From DASPKW01 sp038244055 (GTDB lineage: Bacteria > Planctomycetota > Phycisphaerae > Tepidisphaerales > Tepidisphaeraceae): a stretch of DNA of 9,120 nt. The notes under the pieces are model-generated. The model saw nothing but the letters and a program-made list of their open reading frames with translations. It did no database searches and was not told the origin of the DNA. The stretch covers positions 1-9,120 of the forward strand of contig JBBRTW010000284.1 of assembly GCA_038244055.1 (NCBI GenBank). Reading direction: 5' to 3'. This document shows positions 1 to 5,291 of this stretch, one piece after another. The position numbers were made by a program, and so were the translations under genes. Every line of letters starts with the position of its first letter. Positions within the stretch are counted from its first letter, which is position 1.

Positions 1-39
1 ATGATCTTCGGGTCGCCTTTCATGGAGGCGGCGCGGTCG
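1..39. repeat. Left arm of a perfect 39-bp inverted repeat
   Basis: Bases 1-39 are the exact reverse complement of bases 246-284, with 206 bp between. The repeat starts at the first base of the window, so it may extend further left. Both arms lie in coding frame of the TPR gene, giving the same short peptide (MIFGSPF) on opposite strands. The best explanation is a fold-back or chimeric contig end; an invertible segment is the less likely alternative. Confidence 0.95.
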
Positions 40-354
40 CTGCTGCAGATTGCCAAGGGGGATGGGTACGAAGACGTCAAGGCCGATGCGTATTACCATC
101 TTGCGATGCAAACGCAGGCGAAAGATGCCGGGATGGCGATGCAGTATTTCGAAGCGAGCCTGGCCTATCCGCGGGAGGGGTCGCTGCTGGAGGCCGGGCG
201 CTGCGCCTACAAACTCCGCCAGCTCGATAAGGCAAGGCAATACCTCGACCGCGCCGCCTCCATGAAAGGCGACCCGAAGATCATCAATGAAGCGAAGGAA
301 CTGCTCTCCAAAGTGCAAAAAGATCTGAACTCAGGCAAGCGAGATTCGAAGTGA
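1..354 (+). CDS. TPR-repeat protein, C-terminal part (5' end unreliable or off the window)
   Basis: The frame is open from the first base and ends at TGA 352-354. From about residue 14 the protein is helical with two TPR-like units: one around residues 27-60 (A-YYHLA, then MQYFEASLAYP) and one around 61-94 (EAGRCAYKL, LDKARQYLDRAA). TPR units pack as helix pairs and bind partner proteins. The gene ends overlapping a GTG codon at 351 and is followed by exbB-, exbD- and toroid-type genes, so it is probably an accessory subunit of that envelope complex. The ATG at position 1 should not be trusted: bases 1-39, which encode the first 13 residues, are a perfect inverted copy of 246-284 later in the same gene. 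The real N-terminus probably lies left of the window. TPR assignment is moderately sure; the specific role is inferred. Confidence 0.6.
   Translation: MIFGSPFMEAARSLLQIAKGDGYEDVKADAYYHLAMQTQAKDAGMAMQYFEASLAYPREGSLLEAGRCAYKLRQLDKARQYLDRAASMKGDPKIINEAKELLSKVQKDLNSGKRDSK
246..284. repeat. Right arm of the perfect 39-bp inverted repeat
   Basis: Exact inverted match of bases 1-39. This copy is probably the native one, because the TPR helix pattern (LDRAASMKGDP) continues smoothly across it on both sides, whereas the left copy abuts the window edge. Confidence 0.95.
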
Positions 355-416
355 TCATACAAAACACAACTGTTATGGCGATTGTCAAGAACTCCATCAC
401 CCGTCGCGATCCAGAC

Positions 417-453
417 CCTCACCCCCGCCCTCTCCCGAGTACAGGAGAGGGAG
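417..453. repeat. PHPRPLPS-type palindromic repeat (REP-like)
   Basis: An 8-bp perfect stem, ccctctcc at 428-435 and ggagaggg at 444-451, encloses an 8-base loop and is preceded by accctcaccccc. This matches a dispersed palindrome that, when translated in annotated genomes, gives PHPRPLPSxGEG-like peptides. Recognition of the family is from memory. It lies in the leader just upstream of the likely exbB start at 471. In the longer reading from GTG 351 it would encode a spurious N-terminal extension. Confidence 0.75.
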
Positions 454-470
454 TAAGGCGGCACCCCGTC

Positions 471-1526
471 ATGGCGTGCGTGGCTCTCTTCCTTTGCCTA
501 CTTGCTCCCACTGCCGGGGCCGCGGATGCGATCGATCTGAACCCGGGCACGGGCATCGATATCGCGCCGAAGGATGACCCGCTCAAGCAACTCCTCGCCG
601 ACGCCGGCACGGGCGACCACAAGCGTTTCACCGTCAAAACCGACAACGATATCGCCAACCTCAAACGCGATGACATCTACACCGACGGCCTGAAGACCTA
701 TTTCAAGATCACTGATGTCGCGCCCCGCGATGGGCAGTTCGAAGTCGAGCGCATCGCCGGCACCAACAACCCCGACCGAAAATTCCAGCGCGTGCAGTCG
801 GCCGATGAGAAAAACCCCGGCCCACCGACGATCGAGCTGCGGGTCACGCTGATGGACCTGGTGCATACGGGCGGCTGGCCGGTCTACCTGATCTCGGTGC
901 TGGCGGCCGTTTTGATCATGCTCAGCATCAACTGCTTCATGCTCTACCGCAAATCGCGGCAGTGCCCTAAGAAGTTCATCGCTACGGCATCGGAAGCGCT
1001 GGCCAAGGGTGATCTCGATAAATTCGAGCAGGCCTCGCTCAGCGAGCGCGGGTTGCTGCCGTATGTGTGCCGGGCGATGACCGAGCGATTTGACTCATCT
1101 ACGCAGGAAGACATCGAGCGCCGCTGCGAGACGGCGGCGGCGGGGCGGATCAATACGCTGCGCAATCCGGTGAAGCTGATCAACGTGATCTCCGTGGCCG
1201 CCCCGCTGCTGGGGCTGTTCGGGACGATCGTGGGCATGGTGGTCGTGTTCGAAGCGGTTGCCACCACTACCGGCGCCGCCAAAGCGACGGCGCTGGCGGC
1301 GGGCATCCGCGTCAAGCTCTTCTCGACGGCCGCCGCGCTTCTCGTGGCGATTCCGGCCGTCTTTGCCTATTTCATCTTCAACGCGATGCTCGGCAATATC
1401 ATCTCCGAAACCGAACGCCTGACCGAGCAGTTCCTCCATGCGGTCCTCGTGATCAAACGCAAGAAAGCCGCGGCGGCGAAGAGAGCCGCCCGGAAAGATG
1501 CGGAGAAGATCGAAGCCGATGCGTAA
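471..1526 (+). CDS. exbB: MotA/TolQ/ExbB proton channel family protein
   Basis: This is the channel subunit of a proton-motive-force-driven inner-membrane motor, predicted to form the ring around an ExbD dimer. From ATG 471 the protein is 351 aa. Residues 1-18 form a signal peptide (MACVALFLCLLAPTAGA, then AD). A periplasmic region of about 115 residues follows, then TM1 at about 135-157, a cytoplasmic helical segment, TM2 at about 235-264 (APLLGLFGTIVGMVVVF) and TM3 at about 281-307 (LFSTAAALLVAIPAVFAYF). The TM2-TM3 pattern LGLFGTIVGM...A..T.A..L.VAIPA is diagnostic of the family. The C-terminus is Lys/Ala-rich. The frame also opens at GTG 351, overlapping the TPR stop, or ATG 375, but those starts would read through the PHPRPLPS repeat and bury the signal peptide. 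AAGGCGG at 455-461 is a usable ribosome-binding site for 471. The symbol is by family, not proven orthology. Confidence 0.9.
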   Translation: MACVALFLCLLAPTAGAADAIDLNPGTGIDIAPKDDPLKQLLADAGTGDHKRFTVKTDNDIANLKRDDIYTDGLKTYFKITDVAPRDGQFEVERIAGTNNPDRKFQRVQSADEKNPGPPTIELRVTLMDLVHTGGWPVYLISVLAAVLIMLSINCFMLYRKSRQCPKKFIATASEALAKGDLDKFEQASLSERGLLPYVCRAMTERFDSSTQEDIERRCETAAAGRINTLRNPVKLINVISVAAPLLGLFGTIVGMVVVFEAVATTTGAAKATALAAGIRVKLFSTAAALLVAIPAVFAYFIFNAMLGNIISETERLTEQFLHAVLVIKRKKAAAAKRAARKDAEKIEADA

Positions 1527-1529
1527 TGT

Positions 1530-1655
1530 TAAGGCAGAAGGCAGAAGGCAGTAGGCAGAAGGATGAAGGATGAACGATGAAGGATGAAGGCAGAAGGATG
1601 AAGGATGAAGGATGAACGATGAAGAATGAAGAATAAAGAATGAAGAATGAAAACA
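1530..1655. repeat. Heptamer array H1, 18 units of GAAGGAT/GAAGGCA type
   Basis: Eighteen consecutive 7-base units run without a phase break. The variants are gaaggca, gtaggca, gaaggat, gaacgat and gaagaat, and related variants cluster together, indicating local duplication plus drift. Read on the - strand the array gives a 7-residue peptide period of the HPSSFIL kind. It resembles the short tandemly repeated repetitive (STRR) heptamers described in cyanobacteria in its period, not its sequence. Confidence 0.9.
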
Positions 1656-1662
1656 GGTTGCG

Positions 1663-1777
1663 GTCATCCTGAGGGGAGCTATGCGACCCGAAGGATCTAC
1701 GCGATGGAGCCAGGCCATTCGATTGCTCGATCGGTCCGCCAACCTTCGGCAAGATGCTTCGCTACGCTCACCATGAC
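1663..1777. repeat. MITE-like imperfect palindrome with CGAAGGATCT / AGATGCTTCG inner arms
   Basis: The ends form an imperfect inverted pair: gtcatcctgag at 1663-1673 against ctcaccatgac at 1767-1777 (9 of 11 matching). Inside these, cgaaggatct (about 1689-1698) pairs with agatgcttcg (1752-1761), 9 of 10. The layout matches a dispersed non-coding element whose translations give APLRMT-like peptides; that recognition is from memory. No transposase is present, so any mobility would depend on an enzyme encoded elsewhere. Confidence 0.65.
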
Positions 1778-1820
1778 ACAACTGCTCGGCGTAACATTGC
1801 CGCTGGGCATGACGAAACAA

Positions 1821-1848
1821 TTGACCATTGACCATTGACAATGGACAC
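1821..1848. repeat. Heptamer array H2, TTGACCA type
   Basis: Four 7-base units: ttgacca, ttgacca, ttgacaa, tggacac. The array ends three bases before ATG 1852. Its TTG codons create false upstream starts in frame with exbD, for example at 1828. It leaves exbD without a visible Shine-Dalgarno sequence. Confidence 0.8.
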
Positions 1849-1851
1849 CTG

Positions 1852-2280
1852 ATGAAATTCGACAAAGAACCCTACGAACCGATGGCCGTCGACATGACCC
1901 CCATGGTTGATGCCATCTTCGCCATTCTGCTCTTCCTGATCGTCGCCTCCAGCTTCGTCGAAAGCATGGAAACCGATGCCTCCATCGAGCTTCCCTCCTC
2001 GGGCAAGGCCCTCAAGGTCAAGGCACCCCCGGCCCGGCCGATTATCGTCAATGTCCGCAACATGCCGGGTGGCAACGCGGATTATCGCGTCAATAATTCC
2101 AGCTTCACCCTCGCGCAGATGACCAACGAACTCTCCCGCGCCAAAGTCAGCAATAAGGACCAGGCCGTCATCATCCGCGGCGACAAGAACGTCAAATGGG
2201 ATCATGTGGCACAGGTGATGCGGTCGTGTGCGCAGGCGGGCATTACCAAGGTATCGGCGGCGTTTGAGACGCAGGAATAG
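1852..2280 (+). CDS. exbD: ExbD/TolR family biopolymer transport protein
   Basis: This is the plug subunit of the ExbB-type motor. It has one transmembrane helix carrying a proton-accepting Asp, and a periplasmic domain that transmits the movement. From ATG 1852 it is 142 aa. A short cytoplasmic N-terminus leads to the family motif DMTPMVD (residues 14-20). The conserved Asp is D20, followed by a TM helix at about 20-40 (AIFAILLFLIVASSF). The periplasmic domain ends with the usual VIIRGD...W..V..VM..C..AGI.KV pattern at about 104-138. It follows exbB on the same strand, separated by repeats. A TTG at 1828 is in frame but lies inside heptamer array H2, so ATG 1852 is preferred. No ribosome-binding site is visible before it. 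Confidence 0.92.
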   Translation: MKFDKEPYEPMAVDMTPMVDAIFAILLFLIVASSFVESMETDASIELPSSGKALKVKAPPARPIIVNVRNMPGGNADYRVNNSSFTLAQMTNELSRAKVSNKDQAVIIRGDKNVKWDHVAQVMRSCAQAGITKVSAAFETQE

Positions 2281-2284
2281 TTGT

Positions 2285-2375
2285 GAGTTGCGAGTTGCGA
2301 GTTGCGAGTTGTGAGTGGTGAGTGGTGAGTGGTTGGACGTTGAAAGTTGAACGTTGAGTGTTGAACGTTGAAAAT
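2285..2375. repeat. Heptamer array H3, GAGTTGC to GAGTGGT to TGAACGT
   Basis: Thirteen 7-base units keep a constant phase after a 4-base lead that follows the exbD stop. They are gagttgc three times, gagttgt, gagtggt three times, tggacgt, tgaaagt, tgaacgt, tgagtgt, tgaacgt and tgaaaat. The sequence drifts through at least two subfamilies while the period stays at seven. The array fills nearly all of the exbD to toroid-gene spacer. Confidence 0.9.
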
Positions 2376-2394
2376 TGATACCGAAATACGACCC

Positions 2395-4167
2395 ATGCCT
2401 GACCCCTCCCCATCCCCCGACCTCATCTCCCTCGACGCCCCGCGCGGCGTGGATGATTCCATCTTCGACAAGCGCGCCCTCCTCATTGGCCTGCTCCTGG
2501 CGCTGCTCATCGCGGCCATCTTCGTTTTCTGGAAACTCAAGGCCCGCGAAGATGCCAGCAAGAAGACCCCTTTGCAGAATTTCGAGTTCGCCATCGCCGA
2601 GCCGACGGTTGAAGAATTCAAGCTGCGCGAGCTCCAGCGCGACATGCCCCAGGACAAGCCCGATGCCTCATTGACGCCGGAAATCCCGCAGGAAAAGCCC
2701 AATATCCACATCGCCGTCAATCCCTCCAACACACCGGTCGAGACTGAAGTCGTCCAGGCCCCCGCCAATCTCCAGGCCAACCCCAACATGGATCTGAAGA
2801 TCGACGTCAAGAGCATTGACATCACCGCCAAGCCCGATACCACGCTCGATGATGCTCCCGAGCAGATTTCCGCGACATCGGAATCGGTGGCCTACGCCAT
2901 CCCCACCATCTCCGTCGCCACCGATGCCCCCGCCGACATTTTTAAGTACGACCAGCCGACCCCGCGCGACAAGCCGGCGCTTTATACGATGAACATGGCC
3001 CCCCGCCCCGGACGGACGGTTAAGGGCCTCTTAAAAGCCTTCGGCGAGCAGGATGCGCCTTCCTTCGGCGAAAAGGGCCCGGTCAATATCAACCTCTTCG
3101 GCACCGGCGATTTTCTGCGCACGATGAATCGGGGCACGGGCGGCATCAAGGCGCGCTCGGCCGTCGATTCCGCGCTGCACTGGCTAGCCATTCATCAATC
3201 TCCCGAAGGATACTGGGAGGCCGACAAGCTCGATGGAGAGAAGGATGGAACGCTGGCCGTCACCGCGCTGGCCAGCCTCGCCTTCATGGGCGGCGGCAAC
3301 ACAACCCACAAGGGCGAATACGCCCGCAACGTTCTCAAGGCCACCGAGGCGATTCTCCGCCATCAGAAGGAAGATGGCCGGTTCCAGTTCAAGGGCGAGA
3401 ACCTCTACACCCACGCCATCTGCACGATCGCCATCGCCGAGGCCTACGGCCGCGCCCGCGATGAACGGCTGGGCGCTTCGGCCCAGAAGGCCATTGCCTT
3501 CTGCGAGAAATCGGTCAATGCCGATGGCGGCTGGCGCTATCAGCCCAAGAGCGACATCTCCGACCTTTCCGTCACCGCCTGGTTCGTGCAGTGCATCAAG
3601 ACCGCCAAGCTCGCCCAGCTCAAAACCGATCCGGCCATCTTCAATCAGGCCCTGGCTTACCTCGACTCCGTCACGGATAAAGGCGCATCGCGCGAATCCA
3701 CCGGTGTCTGCACCTACACCTTCAGCCCCGATCAGGATTACCCCAATAACGCCCACCCCGCCCTCACCAGCGCCGGCATGCTCATCCGCCAGTTCTCGGG
3801 CGTCGGCGTGAAGAATCATCTCCTGGTCAAAGGGGCCGATCTGACCCGCCAGCGCCCGCCGCGCTGGGAGGACAAGGATTTTTATTACTGGTACTACGCC
3901 ACCTACGCCATGCACAACATGGGCGAAGGCCACCGAATCTGGTGGAACCAGAAGATCCGCGATGTGCTGCTGGACAAGCAATCCCGCGACGGCGACATGG
4001 CCGGGTCGTGGGACCCCAAAGGCGACCACTGGGCCGGCCACGGCGGCCGAACCTACACGACCGCGCTGGGGGCGCTCTGCCTGGAGGTGTATTACCGATA
4101 CGGCGAAGCGCTCAATACCTTTGGCGTGGCCCCGGATCTGGAAGAGCTCTTTTTCGAGCGGGAATAA
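2395..4167 (+). CDS. Membrane-anchored prenyltransferase/squalene-cyclase-like toroid protein in the TonB position
   Basis: The 590-aa product starts with a cytoplasmic segment of about 27 residues. One TM helix follows (about 28-46, ALLIGLLLALLIAAIFVFW), then a Pro/Asp/Ala-rich extended linker of about 200 residues, and from about residue 253 a repeated helical domain of the terpenoid-cyclase/prenyltransferase alpha/alpha-toroid type. Repeat signatures include SPEGYWEADK (about 269), KEDGRFQF (about 324), NADGGWRYQP (about 375) and GSWDPKGDHW (about 538). The N-terminal topology copies TonB: an N-in single helix with a Pro-rich arm, directly after exbB and exbD. The toroid is therefore probably periplasmic and moved by the motor. 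I see no DXDD motif of squalene-hopene cyclase, so a cyclase reaction is not supported; a binding role is more likely. ATG 2395 is preferred over the in-frame TTG 2368, which lies in array H3. No Shine-Dalgarno sequence is visible. Confidence 0.85.
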   Translation: MPDPSPSPDLISLDAPRGVDDSIFDKRALLIGLLLALLIAAIFVFWKLKAREDASKKTPLQNFEFAIAEPTVEEFKLRELQRDMPQDKPDASLTPEIPQEKPNIHIAVNPSNTPVETEVVQAPANLQANPNMDLKIDVKSIDITAKPDTTLDDAPEQISATSESVAYAIPTISVATDAPADIFKYDQPTPRDKPALYTMNMAPRPGRTVKGLLKAFGEQDAPSFGEKGPVNINLFGTGDFLRTMNRGTGGIKARSAVDSALHWLAIHQSPEGYWEADKLDGEKDGTLAVTALASLAFMGGGNTTHKGEYARNVLKATEAILRHQKEDGRFQFKGENLYTHAICTIAIAEAYGRARDERLGASAQKAIAFCEKSVNADGGWRYQPKSDISDLSVTAWFVQCIKTAKLAQLKTDPAIFNQALAYLDSVTDKGASRESTGVCTYTFSPDQDYPNNAHPALTSAGMLIRQFSGVGVKNHLLVKGADLTRQRPPRWEDKDFYYWYYATYAMHNMGEGHRIWWNQKIRDVLLDKQSRDGDMAGSWDPKGDHWAGHGGRTYTTALGALCLEVYYRYGEALNTFGVAPDLEELFFERE

Positions 4168-4227
4168 CGGAGGAGGTGAGATTCGAACTCACGGGACCCT
4201 TGCGGGCCCACCGGTTTTCAAGACCGG
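4168..4227 (-). tRNA. tRNA-Ser(UGA) 3' fragment; probable integration scar (att site)
   Basis: On the - strand this reads from the anticodon arm to the discriminator base: stem ccggt, loop cttgaaa (anticodon TGA, genomic 4218-4220), stem accgg, a long class II variable arm (4193-4210), the T arm gtgag-ttcgaat-ctcac (4176-4192), then the 3' acceptor strand ctcctcc (4169-4175) and G. No CCA is encoded. Upstream of the anticodon stem (bases above 4227) there is no D-arm and no matching 5' acceptor strand, so this cannot fold as a whole tRNA. Integrases often cross over within tRNA 3' halves, leaving such a copy at one end of the element. The break faces right, so the element is the sequence above 4228. 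Confidence 0.85.
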
Positions 4228-4249
4228 CGACGATTCGCACCTAACTCAT

Positions 4250-4417
4250 TTATCTTCCTGCATTTGCACACCGGCCGAAAACTGTCTTTGCCATTTGCTT
4301 AGCCAAGCCCGGCTGTGCGACCCTGAAATTGTAAACATCGTCAAGAATTGGGCAACCCTGCCGGCCGCCGTGCGCGCCGGTATCGCGGCCATGGTGCGCG
4401 CTAGTGGTTCCGTCTAA
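4250..4417 (+). pseudogene. C-terminal remnant of an unidentified, possibly integrase-linked, protein
   Basis: The reading frame through 4250-4417 ends at TAA 4415-4417 and closes with a coherent C-terminal tail around DPEIVNIVKNWATLPAAVRA and GIAAMVRASG. This resembles the tails 'W..LP..VRA.I.AMV' that I recall from planctomycete proteins encoded beside tyrosine recombinases, but I cannot confirm this. No start codon with a ribosome-binding site precedes it inside the island, and upstream the frame runs into the tRNA scar and then the toroid gene in another frame. It may be the decayed end of the element's integrase or of a neighbouring gene. Confidence 0.35.
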
Positions 4418-4434
4418 CCAAAGGTCGTTTCTCT

Positions 4435-4443
4435 GAGGAGGTG
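4435..4443 (+). promoter_or_regulatory. Strong Shine-Dalgarno sequence for the zinc-ribbon gene
   Basis: GAGGAGGTG lies four bases before ATG 4448. It is the best ribosome-binding site in the window and the main reason to accept the short gene that follows. Confidence 0.8.
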
Positions 4444-4447
4444 TAAA

Positions 4448-4645
4448 ATGGGCAGTCAACCTGAGGCCGCACAGCGGCAAGACAATCCGGTCGAGGCAAC
4501 GCCGATCGACCCACCACCGGCTGCATGCGAACTGACGGAGTCGCCTCTGGCGAACCTGGCATTTTGCTATCGCTGCGGGAACCCGATGACGCAGGAATTC
4601 TGTGAGCGGTGCGGGCACCGGCGCTGCGCTTCCTGCGGGGAATAA
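4448..4645 (+). CDS. Small zinc-ribbon protein (65 aa)
   Basis: The 65-aa product has a polar, Pro-rich first half and a Cys-dense second half: C27, then CYRC (40-43), CERC (52-55) and CASC (60-63), with a His at 57. Three CxxC knuckles in 24 residues indicate at least one structural zinc site of the zinc-ribbon type. Such domains bind nucleic acid or protein; no particular partner can be named. The gene has a very good ribosome-binding site and stops 53 bp before the macro-domain gene on the same strand, so the two may be co-transcribed. It is the first intact gene inside the presumed island. Confidence 0.75.
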   Translation: MGSQPEAAQRQDNPVEATPIDPPPAACELTESPLANLAFCYRCGNPMTQEFCERCGHRRCASCGE

Positions 4646-4698
4646 TCTCCGTTGGGCAACGTCATGGCGATCTGACGGCCGAGCAATAAAATAGAGCG

Positions 4699-5226
4699 AT
4701 GGCAGGCGCTATCCAAAAACGGTTGCGAGTCGTCGAAGGTGACATCACGCTGATGGATGTCGATGCCATCGTGAACGCGGCCAACGAGTCGCTGCTTGGC
4801 GGTGGCGGAGTTGATGGTGCGATCCACGAGGCCGCCGGGCCGGGATTGCTTGCGGAGTGCCGCAAGTTGGGCGGTTGTCAGACCGGCCACGCCAAGCTGA
4901 CCGGCGGACACCGGCTATCAGCTCGGAACATTATTCACACAGTCGGACCGATATTTGATGGCGGCGGGTACGGCGAAGCGGAATTGCTTGGCTCGTGCTA
5001 TCGGGAATCGCTGCGGCTGGCTGCCGACGCGGGGCTTGAGTCTATCGCCTTCCCGTGCATCTCGACCGGGGTATACGGGTATCCCCAGGAAGAGGCCTGC
5101 GACGTGGCGGTTTCTGCCGTGGTGAACTGGCTGGCCACACACGAACTGCCGAAGGTCGTGACATTCTGCTGTTATGAGGCTGACGACGCCGAGCTATATC
5201 GTGCCCGTTTGAAGGCAAAGCCATGA
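4699..5226 (+). CDS. Macro-domain protein, O-acetyl-ADP-ribose deacetylase type (YmdB-like)
   Basis: Macro domains bind ADP-ribose. This subgroup hydrolyses O-acetyl-ADP-ribose and, in many members, mono-ADP-ribose on proteins or nucleic acids. The 175-aa protein is a single full-length domain with all expected loops: GDIT at 14-17, IVNAANESLLGGGGVDGAIH at about 24-43 (the Asn, Gly-rich loop and catalytic-type Asp39), IHTVGP at 79-84 and CISTGVYGYP at 120-129 (phosphate-binding loop). It is predicted to be cytoplasmic with no signal peptide. ATG 4699 gives the usual short lead before the first strand; the ribosome-binding site (TAGAG) is weak. It follows the zinc-ribbon gene at 53 bp. In an island this enzyme could reverse ADP-ribosylation by a toxin or host defence, but no ADP-ribosyltransferase is visible here. 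Confidence 0.93.
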   Translation: MAGAIQKRLRVVEGDITLMDVDAIVNAANESLLGGGGVDGAIHEAAGPGLLAECRKLGGCQTGHAKLTGGHRLSARNIIHTVGPIFDGGGYGEAELLGSCYRESLRLAADAGLESIAFPCISTGVYGYPQEEACDVAVSAVVNWLATHELPKVVTFCCYEADDAELYRARLKAKP

Positions 5227-5234
5227 GCGACGAG

Positions 5235-5261
5235 TGCCAGCGGGGCGTTCCACTCCTGGCA
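5235..5261. terminator. Possible hairpin between convergent genes
   Basis: tgccag at 5235-5240 pairs with ctggca at 5256-5261 around a 15-base loop, in the 65-bp gap between the convergent macro-domain and TIM-barrel genes. There is no T-run on either side, so a classical intrinsic terminator is not shown. Confidence 0.25.
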
Positions 5262-5291
5262 GCAGCGCGGCAAGTGGCACCCGATAGGAAA

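Larger units (their letters stand above)
1527..1851. other. 325-bp exbB-exbD spacer made almost entirely of repeats
   Basis: Genes of this kind usually lie close together. Here the spacer holds an 18-unit heptamer array (1530-1655), a 115-bp imperfect palindrome (1663-1777), about 40 bp of other sequence, and a second heptamer array ending three bases before the exbD start codon. I see no gene, terminator with a T-run, or clear promoter in it. Open frames on the - strand through this spacer arise because a 7-bp repeat lacking stops is open in every frame. Confidence 0.8.

Noticed and set aside
1530..1655. CRISPR-like array
   Set aside because: Units are seven bases with no spacers and no cas genes; this is a simple tandem heptamer array.
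1095..1865. Long - strand open frame through exbB and the repeat spacer
   Set aside because: Its N-terminal half is translated heptamers and palindromes (HPSSFIL-type periods) and the rest is antisense to a clear exbB; there is no domain or ribosome-binding site.
3184..4041. 285-aa - strand frame antisense to the toroid gene
   Set aside because: Composition is the Gly/Ala/Val-rich shadow expected opposite GC-rich coding DNA; the + strand has a coherent repeated domain.
2395..4167. Active squalene-hopene cyclase
   Set aside because: Only the toroid repeat pattern is shared. No DXDD motif is seen, the length and membrane anchor are wrong, and the operon context is a motor complex.
4168..4250. 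Intact tRNA-Ser gene, or one interrupted by an intron
   Set aside because: The D-arm and 5' acceptor strand are missing next to the anticodon stem and are not found nearby; the break lies outside the anticodon loop, where group I introns would sit.
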